A DNA stretch of 64,000 nt from Nonomuraea aurantiaca (GCF_020215705.1 NZ_JAIWNB010000001.1:1209199-1273198), one strand, 5' to 3'. Shown: positions 19,896 to 28,924, counted from the stretch's first letter. Program-made: numbers and translations. The notes: generated by a model from the letters alone, not told the origin.

Positions 19896-20162
19896 GATCG
19901 TAACCGATCATATTTCGGGCCGGAACCGCAAATATTTTCTGGGCTTCCTAACTCCGCGTCGGGGAGCGGGTGGGAATCTGGGCGTCGTGAAGCGTTGGCG
20001 AAAAACAGCAGGTCAGAAAATTAGGTCACAAGCTGGACGGTCAGTAGCCTGTCCGAAAATACCTCCATCTTAATTATGATAAACATGCCAAAAAGGTACT
20101 ATCACACCCTTTTGGGAATACGGTCGTCTTTTAATGTGGTTTGGAGGCGTCCATAGTCAAGG
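19896..20162. promoter_or_regulatory. AT-rich promoter region of the encapsulin operon
   Basis: No gene is present. The base composition drops sharply compared with the surroundings, with stretches such as AATATTTTCTGG and TTAATTATGATAAAC (around 20070-20085). Such AT islands in high-GC actinobacterial DNA often carry promoters and Lsr2/H-NS-like silencing sites. The operon start at 19895 reads away from it, while the amidohydrolase ends at 20163. Confidence 0.5.
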
Positions 20163-21026
20163 TCATGGCCGGAGCCCGAGCAGGCCCACGGCGTTGTCCT
20201 TGAGGATCATCGGACGGACCTCGGGCTTGATGTCGAGATTGGCGAAGTCGGCGAGCCAGCGGTCGGGGGTGATCACCGGGTAGTCGGAGCCGAAGAGCAC
20301 CTTGTCCTTGAGCAGCGTGTTCGCGTACTGGACGAGCTGCGGGGGGAAGTACTTCGGCGACCATCCTGACAGGTCGATGTAGACGTACGGTTTGTGCGTG
20401 GCCACCGCGAGCGCCTCGTCCTGCCAGGGGAAGGATGGGTGGGCCAGGATGATCCGCAGCTCGGGGAAGTCCACGGCGACGTCGTCGACCAGCATCGGGT
20501 TGCCGTACTTCAGCCGGATCCCGCCCCCGCCCGGCACCCGCGCGCCGATGCCGGTCTGCCCGGTGTGGAACAGCGCGGGCACCCCGAGCTCCTCGATGAC
20601 CTCATAGAGGGGGTAGGCCATCGGGTCGTTCGGCGCGAAGCCCTGAATGCTGGGGTGGAACTTGAAGCCGCGCACGCCGTGCTCCTCGACGAGCCTGCGC
20701 GCCTCACGGGCGCCCGCCCGTCCCTTCCACGGGTCCACGCTGCCGAACGGGATCAGCACGTCGGCGTGCTCGGCGCAGCTCTCCGCCACCTCCTCGTTGG
20801 AGATGCGCGGGTGACCCGTGGCGTGCTCGGCGTCCACGGTGAACACGACCGCGGCCATCTTCCGTTCGCGGTAGTAGGCGGCGATCTCGGGGATGCCCGG
20901 CCGCGCATGTCCTTTGAAGTACTCCGCCGACGCGCCGAACAGCTCCGGGCTCAGCGAGCCGTGGCCGTCCTTGGACACTTCGGCGTGCGTGTGGACGTCG
21001 ATCGCGACGAGCTCCTCGACGTTCAT
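20163..21026 (-). CDS. Amidohydrolase family 2 protein (ACMSD-like decarboxylase/hydrolase)
   Basis: The 287-residue protein begins MNVEELVAIDVHTHAEV, with the metal-binding HxH at 12 and 14. It continues with GFKFHPSIQGF, PALFHTGQTG, ILAHPSFPW and LFGSDYPVIT, the ordered metal ligands of the amidohydrolase-2 (ACMSD/gamma-resorcylate decarboxylase) group. Members decarboxylate or hydrolyse small carboxylated rings or lactones. ATG 21026 has GGAGAG 8 bp upstream; longer in-frame starts do not. It points in the same direction as the encapsulin operon and is separated from it by a 267-bp AT-rich gap, so it may be a peripheral cluster gene with its own promoter. Confidence 0.85.
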   Translation of the reverse strand: MNVEELVAIDVHTHAEVSKDGHGSLSPELFGASAEYFKGHARPGIPEIAAYYRERKMAAVVFTVDAEHATGHPRISNEEVAESCAEHADVLIPFGSVDPWKGRAGAREARRLVEEHGVRGFKFHPSIQGFAPNDPMAYPLYEVIEELGVPALFHTGQTGIGARVPGGGGIRLKYGNPMLVDDVAVDFPELRIILAHPSFPWQDEALAVATHKPYVYIDLSGWSPKYFPPQLVQYANTLLKDKVLFGSDYPVITPDRWLADFANLDIKPEVRPMILKDNAVGLLGLRP

Positions 21027-21145
21027 GCCGGCTGCTCTCCCTGTCGGATTCATCGCTCGAACGTAAGGCGCTTCCGTGACCATGGTCAAGTTTCTGCCGA
21101 ACGACACGAGGCTCTCGGCGCTCGCGGGTCAACACACACCGTCAA

Positions 21146-21185
21146 CACCGAAACCTCCGCGGGCGTGACCGCGGAGGTTTCGGTG
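21146..21185 (-). terminator. Strong hairpin between BP74-like gene and amidohydrolase
   Basis: A perfect 17-bp stem (CACCGAAACCTCCGCGG with its complement) encloses a 6-base loop just after the stop of the 21210-21593 gene. It insulates that gene from the downstream amidohydrolase. Confidence 0.85.
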
Positions 21186-21209
21186 GTGCGGGGAATGGCT
21201 CTTGGTTTC

Positions 21210-21593
21210 TCAGGGTGCGGGGATCTCGCGGGCCAGCCTGGACGTCCAGGGACAGAAGACGCAGCCAGGCAGGAAGGCGCCGCACGCCTCGTCGAGGTGG
21301 TCTTCGGTGTAGGGCACCGTGGCGTCGCAGGCCTCGATGGCCACCGCGAAGAAGCTGATCGTGTTCGGGTCGTAGTGGAAGCTCCAGCGCGGGTTGTAGG
21401 GGACCGGTCTCTTGACGATCCGGCCCAGGACGTGCACCTCCTCCCGCTCCTCGCCGCTGAGGATCCGCCGGGCGTGCTCGATCTTCGCGGGGTCGGTGAG
21501 CTGGAAGACGAACGGCGCGGCGCGCTCGGCGGTCTGCATCTCGAGCAGCGCCACGAGGGCGAGTGATGACGCCGCGAGAGAGGGGATGCGCAT
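21210..21593 (-). CDS. Secreted BP74-like (calmodulin-binding protein N-terminal domain) protein
   Basis: The 127 residues start with a signal-like segment (MRIPSLAASSLALVALLEM). They continue with FQLTDPAKIEHARRIL, VHVLGRIVKRPVPYNPRW, CDATVPYTEDHLDEACG and LPGCVFCPWTSRL. This matches small secreted actinobacterial proteins related to the Dictyostelium calmodulin-binding protein BP74, whose domain is a C2-like calcium/lipid binder. Three or four Cys residues (CDAT, EACG, GCVFC) could form disulfides. Function in bacteria is unknown. It is monocistronic, bounded by a terminator. Confidence 0.72.
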   Translation of the reverse strand: MRIPSLAASSLALVALLEMQTAERAAPFVFQLTDPAKIEHARRILSGEEREEVHVLGRIVKRPVPYNPRWSFHYDPNTISFFAVAIEACDATVPYTEDHLDEACGAFLPGCVFCPWTSRLAREIPAP

Positions 21594-21740
21594 CGGCTTC
21601 CTTTCGATCAGGAGTGGACCCCTTGCACCGATGCCCAGCAGCGAAAACTACCTAACGTAACTGGAATACTACAGAAAGCTACCGGCTGAGCCGGGTCGGT
21701 TGTGCACCATCGGCCAGGTCGAGCAGGGAGGGGTCCCGGC

Positions 21741-21769
21741 GACTACCTACGTAGTCGAAATAGGTAGTC
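21741..21769. promoter_or_regulatory. Inverted repeat in a divergent promoter region
   Basis: GACTACCTA (21741-21749) and TAGGTAGTC (21761-21769) form a 9-bp dyad with an 11-bp spacer that itself contains CGTAGTC. It lies between the divergent genes at 21593 and 21952 and could be an operator or a small hairpin. Confidence 0.4.
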
Positions 21770-21951
21770 CTATGGGGGTTTCTCACGTCTCGTCATCGCG
21801 AGGTGTGAGGAAGGCTGATGGCCAAAGTACCAACCGCTGGAAGTGAGGATCGAGGCTGCGAGCCATGTACAAGCATCAGCCCTCCAAGTCCGCCCCCCTT
21901 CGTTTCCGACCGCGAGGCGAAATCTTTCGCCACCTACTGCTTGGAGCAGGG

Positions 21952-22419
21952 ATGGGGTCTGTGCCGCAAGGGGATGGTGCGCAGGAACGGCACAGGTTCG
22001 CGGCCAGGGTCGAGAGCGACTGTCCAGCCGACGCGCGGCGGGCTGCCTCATGGAGGCTCCCGCACCAACTCGGCTCGGTGCCCAAGGCACGCCACCTGAC
22101 ACGTGCGCTGCTGTCCCAATGGGGCTTCGACGGCCAGGGCGAGGTCGCCGAACTGCTGGTCAGCGAGTTGGTCACCAACGCGCTGAAATATGTGAAAGGG
22201 ACCGTCGATCTCAGCCTCTCCGCTGAGGACGGGCTGTTGCGCTTCGAGGTCGAGGATGCGAATCCCGAACTGCCTCAGGCGCGCGCACCCCGTCCGGACG
22301 AGGAGAGGGGTCACGGACTGCACCTGGTCGACACACTGTCGTGTTGCTGGGGAAGCATCCGCACCCATCGGGGAAAGGTCGTCTGGTGCGAACTGCCGGT
22401 CGGCATGCGCCAGTGCTGA
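21952..22419 (+). CDS. Serine-kinase-like ATP-binding regulatory protein (RsbW/HATPase_c family)
   Basis: The conserved part begins WRLPHQLGSVPKARHLTR and has the N-box AELLVSELVTNALKYV and the G-box GHGLHLVDTLSCCWG. That makes it a small anti-sigma-factor/kinase-like ATPase of the type expanded in actinobacteria. These proteins bind anti-sigma antagonists or modulate sporulation regulators. ATG 21952 with GGAG 5 bp upstream gives 155 residues; an in-frame start at 21865 adds 29 residues with no conserved content. No partner sigma factor or STAS protein is adjacent. Confidence 0.8.
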   Translation: MGSVPQGDGAQERHRFAARVESDCPADARRAASWRLPHQLGSVPKARHLTRALLSQWGFDGQGEVAELLVSELVTNALKYVKGTVDLSLSAEDGLLRFEVEDANPELPQARAPRPDEERGHGLHLVDTLSCCWGSIRTHRGKVVWCELPVGMRQC

Positions 22420-22468
22420 AACCCGGGCCCACTCGCCCACGATCCGGAAAGGTGACGAGAGAGAGTTC

Positions 22469-22561
22469 ATGCGCCAGATTCGTGTCCGCAAACGTCCTAT
22501 CCGCACCACAGATGATCGGCCAGATCTGCGGACGCCGTCAGGACGGAGGTTGCCATACTGA
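22469..22561 (+). CDS. Possible 30-residue basic peptide ORF
   Basis: An ATG at 22469 preceded by GAGAGAGAG opens a 30-codon frame beginning MRQIRVRKRPIRTT, very rich in Arg. It sits 49 bp after the RsbW-like gene and before a strong terminator, so it would be on the same transcript. No homology is recognised. It could equally be a chance frame. Confidence 0.25.
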   Translation: MRQIRVRKRPIRTTDDRPDLRTPSGRRLPY

Positions 22562-22586
22562 ATAAACGATCATTACGGAACCCCCT

Positions 22587-22645
22587 GAACAAGGGACGCC
22601 GGAGCCGATCGGGTCACCACTGAGATCGGTCCCGGCGTCCCGTTC
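22587..22645. terminator. Bidirectional terminator hairpin
   Basis: GGGACGCCGG and CCGGCGTCCC form the base of a long stem, continued by CCGATC/GATCGG and flanked by GAAC/GTTC. It lies between the convergent 22419 and 22659 gene ends. Confidence 0.85.
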
Positions 22646-22658
22646 TCGTATCCGAGGG

Positions 22659-24788
22659 TCACTCGCCGCCGGGCCGCCCGATCGCGTACGTGATCGTACG
22701 CTTCAGCCCGAGCCGCGCCCCTTGGCGGAAGGCCGCCGTGAACGCCCGCCCGCCCAGTTCCTCGCGGGTGCGGGCCATGCACTGCTCGTGGCCCCGTACG
22801 TGGGGAAACAGCCGGGTCGGTGAGGCGCCCATCGCCCGCCACAGCGGGTGCGCGGTGCCGAGTATCGTGGCCGCCCGCTCGTATCGGCCCTGCGCGCAGG
22901 CCGTCCAGGCGAGCACCTCCAGGCATTGCGTGAGACCCCACCGGTCGTTGATCTTGTTCCGCAGCTCGGCCGCCTCCCTCATCAAGGCCTCGGCCCTGCG
23001 CCAGTCACCCTGGTTCCACGCGGCCATGCCCAAGGCGAACAGCGCGTAGCCGCGTGAGAGCTGGGCGCCACGGGCCTCCGACAGCGCGAGGAACCAGTCG
23101 CCCAGGGTGATACTGAGCTCCGGGGCCTCGGCCGCGCCATAGGCGGCGGCGTAGAACCGATTGATGCTGGCGGCGTCGACGTCTCCGCGGGCCAGGTGCC
23201 CGGCGCGGGCGTTCTCCAGGAGCTCGAGACCCCGCCGGGGCTCTCCTGCCGAGAAGGCGCCGATGCCCGAGACCTGGGTGGCGAACGCGAGAGCCGACGC
23301 GTCACCCAGCCGCCGGGCCAGCATCTGACATTCCTCGAGCTGCGGCAGGGCCGTCTTCAGGTCGCCCTGGTGGAGGGCGAGCAGGCTGTCGACCCACAGG
23401 GCGTGGGCCCGGGCGGAGTTCGCCTCCGGCACGAGCCGCAGGCCACGATCCAGCCAGTGCCGGCCCTCGGTGAGAGAGCCGGCGATGATCCAGAAGACCC
23501 ACAGCGCCGAGGCGATCTCCAGCCCCACAGACGCCTCGCCCGCCCGGCCGAAGCACTGGTCGAGCGCGACGCGCAGATTGGGCAGCTCACGTAGCAGGGC
23601 CCTGAACCCCTCGAGCTGATGAGCACAGAGCCGATCCAACCGGTGCCGCTCGACCTCGCCCCGGTAATGCTCGACGTATCGCCGGCCCAGCGCCCTCGCC
23701 TCGGCGGCGCCCAACTCCTCACGGCCGTACGAGCGGATGCTGTCGAGCATGCGGTAGTACACCCCGGCGTCGCGCTCTGTCGCGATGAGTACGGACTTGT
23801 CTACCAAGCCGGCGATCAGATCTATGACATCCTCCTTCTCGATCTCCGTTCCAGAGCAGATCGCCTCCGCGGCCTCCAGCGTGACGCCGCCGGCGAAGAT
23901 CGACAGCCGGCTCCACAGCCGCTGCTCGGCCGCCGAGCACAGCCCGAAACTCCAGTCCAGGGTGGCGCGCAGCGACCGGTGCCGGGGCAGGCCGGAACGC
24001 GCGTCCTCGGCCGGCGCCTCGAAGTGCTCGTCCAGCTCGCGCAGCAACTGCTCCACGGGCGTCGTGCGCAGCCGCACCGCGGCCAGCTCGATCGCCAGCG
24101 GAATCCCCTCCAGGCGCTGTGACAGCCGGGCCACCGTCGCGGCGTTGGCCGCGTCGACCGTGAACCCCGGGTGGGCCCGCGCCGCGCGCTCGGCGAACAG
24201 GCGGACCGCGTCATGGCGGGCGATGTCGCGTACCGCCTCGCCGGGATCCGGGGTCGACAACGGCGGGACGTGCAGCACCTGCTCGCCATAGACGCCGAGC
24301 GCCTGCCGGCTGGTCGCCAGGATCCGTAGCCGCGGAGCGCCGCGCAGCATGCGGTCCACCAGGAGGGCACACTCCTCCAGCAGATGCTCGCAGTTGTCCA
24401 GCACCAGCAGCATCCGCCGGTCGGCCAGGTAGTCCACCAGCGTGGTCATGGAGCAGGGGCCCTGTTCACGCAGGCCCAGCGCCGTGGCCACGGCCGACTC
24501 CAGAAGGTCGGCATCCTCGAGAGTGGCCAGCTCGACCAGCTCGACTCCGTGCGCGAACGCCCCGCGCAGGGCCCCGGCCGCCTGCACGGCCAGCCGGGTC
24601 TTGCCGACTCCACCGGTGCCCGTGAGGGTCAGCAACCGGGTATGGCTCAACATTCGCCGCACAGCGGACATCTCATGCCTGCGCCCGACGATGCCGGGGC
24701 CGTCTACCCGCCGACGTTCCGGAGAACCGGTCACCTCCGCGTCCATCCTGCCTTGTGGCGCCTCTGTATCCGCGCCATCACTCACCAC
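22659..24788 (-). CDS. AfsR/LuxR-type ATPase regulator lacking the C-terminal helix-turn-helix
   Basis: The 709-residue protein has an NB-ARC/STAND-type ATPase (Walker A TGTGGVGKTRLA near 60, Walker B RRMLLVLDNCEHLL, the IPLAIELAAVRLR motif), then a winged-helix and TPR-like region to the end. It closes with TITYAIGRPGGE immediately before the stop. Relatives, including the divergent paralogue at 24908, carry a LuxR helix-turn-helix after this point. Here there is none, and a strong terminator follows at once, so the truncation is not a reading-frame error nearby. It probably acts through protein contacts, perhaps as a partner or antagonist of the paralogue. Confidence 0.83.
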   Translation of the reverse strand: MVSDGADTEAPQGRMDAEVTGSPERRRVDGPGIVGRRHEMSAVRRMLSHTRLLTLTGTGGVGKTRLAVQAAGALRGAFAHGVELVELATLEDADLLESAVATALGLREQGPCSMTTLVDYLADRRMLLVLDNCEHLLEECALLVDRMLRGAPRLRILATSRQALGVYGEQVLHVPPLSTPDPGEAVRDIARHDAVRLFAERAARAHPGFTVDAANAATVARLSQRLEGIPLAIELAAVRLRTTPVEQLLRELDEHFEAPAEDARSGLPRHRSLRATLDWSFGLCSAAEQRLWSRLSIFAGGVTLEAAEAICSGTEIEKEDVIDLIAGLVDKSVLIATERDAGVYYRMLDSIRSYGREELGAAEARALGRRYVEHYRGEVERHRLDRLCAHQLEGFRALLRELPNLRVALDQCFGRAGEASVGLEIASALWVFWIIAGSLTEGRHWLDRGLRLVPEANSARAHALWVDSLLALHQGDLKTALPQLEECQMLARRLGDASALAFATQVSGIGAFSAGEPRRGLELLENARAGHLARGDVDAASINRFYAAAYGAAEAPELSITLGDWFLALSEARGAQLSRGYALFALGMAAWNQGDWRRAEALMREAAELRNKINDRWGLTQCLEVLAWTACAQGRYERAATILGTAHPLWRAMGASPTRLFPHVRGHEQCMARTREELGGRAFTAAFRQGARLGLKRTITYAIGRPGGE

Positions 24789-24907
24789 CAGGCTATGTCC
24801 ACTTCATCACGCTGTGCACCGGGAAACGGTCTGGGCATAACCTGGGTAGTTAGGGCCCGGATTCAGCACGGTGATGACCTGCTTGGCCGAGCCGGCACGA
24901 GGGCGTC

Positions 24908-27268
24908 ATGGCAATCAGGGCAACAGGGGAGTCCCGGCGGCAGCAGATCGGGTGGCTGCCGGCCGAGGTGACGAGTTTCGTGGGCCGTCGGCACGAGGTT
25001 GCCGAGGTCAAAACGCTGCTGTCCGCGTCCAGGACGGTGACCCTGATCGGCGTGGGCGGGGTGGGCAAGACCCGGCTGGCCCTGCGCGTGGGGCTGGAGG
25101 TGCGGCGGGCGTTCCGCGACGGCGTGTGGCTGGTCGAGCTGGCCTCGCTGGAGGATCCGGAGCTGCTCGCTCAGGTCGTGGCCGAGGCCCTGGAGATCCG
25201 CGACCACACCGTCTGCACGCCCCTGCAGGTGCTCGTCGGCCACCTGCGCGACAAGCAGACGCTGGTGATCCTCGACAACTGCGAGCACCTGGTCCACGAG
25301 TGCGCCGTGGTGGCCGACACGCTCCTACGGGCCGCCCCTGAGCTGCGGATCCTGGCCACCAGCAGGCAGACGCTGGGCATCAGCGGCGAACAGATGCTGC
25401 CCGTGCCGACGCTTCCGCTGCCGGACTCCGACAGACCGCGGATGCCCGCCGAGACGCTCATGCAGTGTGACGGGGTGCGGCTGTTCACCGAGCGGGCCCG
25501 GGCCGTCCTGCCGACGTTCGCCGTCACCGAGGACAACCGGGACCTCGTGCTGCGGATCTGCCGCCGGTTGGACGGGCTGCCGCTCGCCATCGAGCTCGCG
25601 GCCGTGCGGCTGCGGGCACTGTCGCTCCAGCAGCTCCACGACCGGCTGGACGACCGGTTCCGGCTGCTCACCGCGGGCTCGCGGGCGACGCTGCCGCGCC
25701 ACCAGACGCTGCGCGCGATGATCGACTGGAGCTTCGGCCTCTGCTCGGAGCGGGAACAGCTGATGTGGGAGCGCGCGTCGGTGTTCGCCGGCACGCTGGA
25801 CCTGGAGGCGGCGGAGGCGGTCTGCTCCGGCGACGGCATCAGCCGCGAGGAGGTCATCGACCTGGTGATGGGCCTGGTCGACAAGTCCGTCTTCCTCCGG
25901 GAGGAGCATGGCCGAGGGGTGAGATACCGGCTCCTCGACACCGTCCGCCAGTACGGCCGCGAACGGCTCACCGCCTCGGGCCAGGAGCCGGCGCTGCAAC
26001 GGCGGCACCGCGCCTACTACCGGGCACTGGCGGCGCGGGCCCACGCGGAGTTGTTCGGCCCCTCGCAGGTGACGTGGTTCGACCGGCTGCAGCTCGAACA
26101 CGCCAACCTGCGCACCGCCATCGACAGCTTCTACGGCGACCCGGCGGAGGTCCGGGTCGGCCTGGGCATGGCCGCCGACCTGCTCTACCACTGGATCACC
26201 AGTTACTACCTCGGCGAGGGCCGGCGCTGGCTGGACCGAGGGCTGGCCCTGGACACCGAGCCCAGCGAGGTACGCGCCCGGGGGCTGTGGGCCAACAGCT
26301 GGCTGGCCATCATCCAGGCCGACATCACCGCCGCCGCGGCCATGCTGGAGGAGAGCCGGATCCTGGGGGAGCGGCTGGGTGACGAGCTGGTCCGCGGGTA
26401 CGTCGCGCTCTACTCGGGCATGATCGCCATGTACCGCGGCGACACCGAAGCGGCCATCGGGCTGTACGAGGAGGCCGTGGCACTCCACCGGAACACCGAG
26501 AACCCCGTGGGTCTGGCCCTGGCCCTCATCCGGCTGTCCCTCGCGCACTCCTACCTGGGTGACTCCTCGCAGGCCATCTCGCTGGGCGACGACTGCCTGG
26601 CCGTGTGCGACGCCTATGGGGAGGGGTGGCACAAGGCGTACACGATGATGGCGCTCGGCGTGGAGGTGTGGCGGCAGGGGGACGTCCGCCGCGCGACCGA
26701 ACTCGAGAAGGAGAGCCTGGTCTTCAACCGCTCGCTCGACGATCCGCTGGGCGTCGGGGTCAACCTCGAGGTGCTGGCCTGGATCGCCGAGACGGAGCAG
26801 CACTATCCGAGAGCCGCCCGGCTGCTGGGCATCCTGAAGACCGTCTGGAATTCGATCGGCGCGCCGTTGTCCGGGTACGGGCACCTGGTCCGCTACCACG
26901 ACGAATGCGAGCGCCGCACGCGCGCGGCCCTGGGAGACGCGGCCTTCGACGCCGAGGTTTGGCGGGGTGCCCGGCTCTCCTATGAGGAGGCGCTCGGCTA
27001 CGCGCTCCAGGAGGAGCCGCCCCAGGACGAGAAGGCGGCGAAGGGGGAGCCGGCGCGGCTCACCCGCCGCGAGACGGAGATCGCCCAGCTGGTGGCCCAG
27101 GGGATGACCAACAAGCAGATCGCCGCCGCATTGGTGATCGCCCCGCGCACTGCCGAGGGGCATATCGAGCACATCCTGAACAAGCTCGGCTTCAACTCAC
27201 GCGCCCAGATCGCCGTGTGGGTCGGCGACCGGGCCCGAGCCGCGGCGGACGGGGAGCCTCCTGACTGA
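24908..27268 (+). CDS. LuxR-family transcriptional regulator with STAND ATPase domain
   Basis: The 786 residues begin with an ATPase domain (FVGRRHEV, Walker A GVGGVGKTRLA near 50, LVILDNCEHLV, LPLAIELAAVRLR). A helical TPR-like middle follows, then a C-terminal LuxR helix-turn-helix (RLTRRETEIAQLVAQGM, NKQIAAALVIAPRTAEGHI, about 715-770). This is the common actinobacterial large regulator of secondary metabolism or stress. It is divergent from and paralogous to the 709-residue protein at 22659, sharing motif wording (EHLV/EHLL, SFGLCS, GLVDKSV). ATG 24908 has GAGGG upstream. The 119-bp gap holds both promoters. The signal and targets are unknown. Confidence 0.88.
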   Translation: MAIRATGESRRQQIGWLPAEVTSFVGRRHEVAEVKTLLSASRTVTLIGVGGVGKTRLALRVGLEVRRAFRDGVWLVELASLEDPELLAQVVAEALEIRDHTVCTPLQVLVGHLRDKQTLVILDNCEHLVHECAVVADTLLRAAPELRILATSRQTLGISGEQMLPVPTLPLPDSDRPRMPAETLMQCDGVRLFTERARAVLPTFAVTEDNRDLVLRICRRLDGLPLAIELAAVRLRALSLQQLHDRLDDRFRLLTAGSRATLPRHQTLRAMIDWSFGLCSEREQLMWERASVFAGTLDLEAAEAVCSGDGISREEVIDLVMGLVDKSVFLREEHGRGVRYRLLDTVRQYGRERLTASGQEPALQRRHRAYYRALAARAHAELFGPSQVTWFDRLQLEHANLRTAIDSFYGDPAEVRVGLGMAADLLYHWITSYYLGEGRRWLDRGLALDTEPSEVRARGLWANSWLAIIQADITAAAAMLEESRILGERLGDELVRGYVALYSGMIAMYRGDTEAAIGLYEEAVALHRNTENPVGLALALIRLSLAHSYLGDSSQAISLGDDCLAVCDAYGEGWHKAYTMMALGVEVWRQGDVRRATELEKESLVFNRSLDDPLGVGVNLEVLAWIAETEQHYPRAARLLGILKTVWNSIGAPLSGYGHLVRYHDECERRTRAALGDAAFDAEVWRGARLSYEEALGYALQEEPPQDEKAAKGEPARLTRRETEIAQLVAQGMTNKQIAAALVIAPRTAEGHIEHILNKLGFNSRAQIAVWVGDRARAAADGEPPD

Positions 27269-27283
27269 CCAGCGGTGTCATCG

Positions 27284-28777
27284 TCATCGCTTGAGGGAGC
27301 GCAGGAGCTTGGGTTTGGCGGCCTTCTTCCAGATCGGCGCGAGGTCACGGTAGGCCTCGGCGGCCTCATGGCGTTCCTCGGCGAGCAGCAGGCCGAGGGT
27401 GAAGGCATCGGCCGCCGACAGGTCCGCCCTGGTGGCGAGCTGGGTGAGCTGTTGCTGGGCGACCAGCGCGTCCTGGCGGCGGCCGAAGGCGTCCTGCAGT
27501 CGTTCGCCGTGCTCGGCGAGCTTCGCGGCGGGCTTGCCGAGTACGGTGCTGGCGGCTTCGGCGGTGTAGCGGGCGCGTTTGGCCGCCTTGCGGGTGGCGT
27601 GCAGGGCCTGGTCGCGCTCCTCTCCCGGGGGCAGGTGCGCGGCCTTGGCGTACTTGGCCAGGACCTTGCGCCAGCTCTTGGCCACCAGGGCCGAGGGCCG
27701 GCGGCTCGCCCCGTCGCGGAAGGGCGGGTCAGCGATGAGATCGTCGACGGCGGCCAGGAGGGCGAAGTACCGCGGTGTCCGCAGCGTCTTCTTGAGTGCC
27801 CGCCTGGCCTTGTGCTCGCGCTCGGCCAGCACGGCAGGCCACTCCGCCTCCCGGGGACCGACGGCCGGCTGGTCGGCGAGGCGGCGGGCGAATCGGGCGG
27901 TGAGCACTTCGAGGTCGCGCACCGTGCCCAGTTCGGCGGCCAGCCATCGCAGCTCCGCGTCGAGGGGGCCGATCCGGTCGCCGTCCAGCAGCCGAGCGTG
28001 GGTGCGCAGGAGACTGCGGATGCGCCGCAGGGCCACGCGCATGGCGTGCACCGAGTCGTCGTCGTGGTCGGCCAGGCGTACCAGCGGGTCGTTGGCGAGC
28101 AGTTGCTCGCGCTGACGCCGGAGGTAGGCGATCAGGACCGCCCCGGCGCTCCGCCCGTCCTCGTGGCCGCTTTCCGGGGGCAGGTCGGCGCCCAGCACGC
28201 GCGCCAGCTTGGAACCGGCCGGTGATGGCACCACTCCGGCGTCCCGCAGCCTGCTCTCGACGGCATCGAGTACGTCCATGGGGCCGTCGACCAGCTCGAC
28301 CTCGATCTCGCGCCAGGAGACGGGCGGCCGGTCGGCGTTCTGGCGGCGGCCCACCACCACGTCGTCGCTGACCTCGGCCAGCACCCGGCCCTCCTGGTCG
28401 CGCAGCCTGCGTGTGGTGCGGGTGGTCGTCAGGGTGGCGACCGGGACGAGGTCGCGCCCGCGCAGGTGGGCCGCGACGAGGTCGGTCAGCCGGGCGGGCA
28501 CCTGATGCACACCGGCGCCCAGTGGCGCGTGCACCTCCCGCTTGGCCCCCTTGGCCACCGGCAACTTGAGATGCCACCCGGCGTCCTGGCCGCCCCGGCG
28601 GCGGCGCAGGGTGATGCCGTGGGCGGCGAGCGTCAGGGCCGGGGTGTCGACGTAGTCGGCCACCAGCCGCCACGTCTCCGGCTCATCCACCGTGACCTTG
28701 CCGTCCGGGCCGGCGAAGTCCTCGATCGCGAGCTCGGCGGGGCCGTTGACATCGTATTTACGTTCGATCTCCACCAT
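27284..28777 (-). CDS. CYTH-CHAD domain protein
   Basis: The 497-residue protein begins MVEIERKYDVNG; EIERK is the ExExK signature of the CYTH triphosphate-tunnel fold (about 1-195). A CHAD domain follows (about 210-490), all helical, with SVHAMRVALRRIRSLLR and LHATRKAAKRARYTAE carrying the conserved His/Arg/Lys that bind polyphosphate. Fusions of this kind are associated with polyphosphate granules and triphosphate hydrolysis. ATG 28777 has GAGGAAG just upstream; the longer frame has a non-conserved 15-residue extension. It is convergent with the LuxR gene, 15 bp away. Confidence 0.92.
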   Translation of the reverse strand: MVEIERKYDVNGPAELAIEDFAGPDGKVTVDEPETWRLVADYVDTPALTLAAHGITLRRRRGGQDAGWHLKLPVAKGAKREVHAPLGAGVHQVPARLTDLVAAHLRGRDLVPVATLTTTRTTRRLRDQEGRVLAEVSDDVVVGRRQNADRPPVSWREIEVELVDGPMDVLDAVESRLRDAGVVPSPAGSKLARVLGADLPPESGHEDGRSAGAVLIAYLRRQREQLLANDPLVRLADHDDDSVHAMRVALRRIRSLLRTHARLLDGDRIGPLDAELRWLAAELGTVRDLEVLTARFARRLADQPAVGPREAEWPAVLAEREHKARRALKKTLRTPRYFALLAAVDDLIADPPFRDGASRRPSALVAKSWRKVLAKYAKAAHLPPGEERDQALHATRKAAKRARYTAEAASTVLGKPAAKLAEHGERLQDAFGRRQDALVAQQQLTQLATRADLSAADAFTLGLLLAEERHEAAEAYRDLAPIWKKAAKPKLLRSLKR

Positions 28778-28837
28778 GCTTCCTCGACCCTCCGAAACAC
28801 CCACTACCCCAGCGAATCCCACAAAACGTGCAAGAGA

Positions 28838-28890
28838 GTCCCTTCCTCGGGGCCTCTGCCACGACGGACCGTCACAGGGGCCCGTCAGGG
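28838..28890 (+). repeat. Dispersed intergenic element, copy B
   Basis: This copy contains CCACGACGGACCGTCACAG preceded by a TCCCTTCCTCGGGGCCTC block and followed by CCCGTC. It shares the core of copies A and C but has lost the AAGACGGTC arm. It lies in the divergent region between the CYTH-CHAD and TetR genes. Confidence 0.6.
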
Positions 28891-28924
28891 GATTTCATCG
28901 TCGCCCGGATAAAACCATTTGAAC

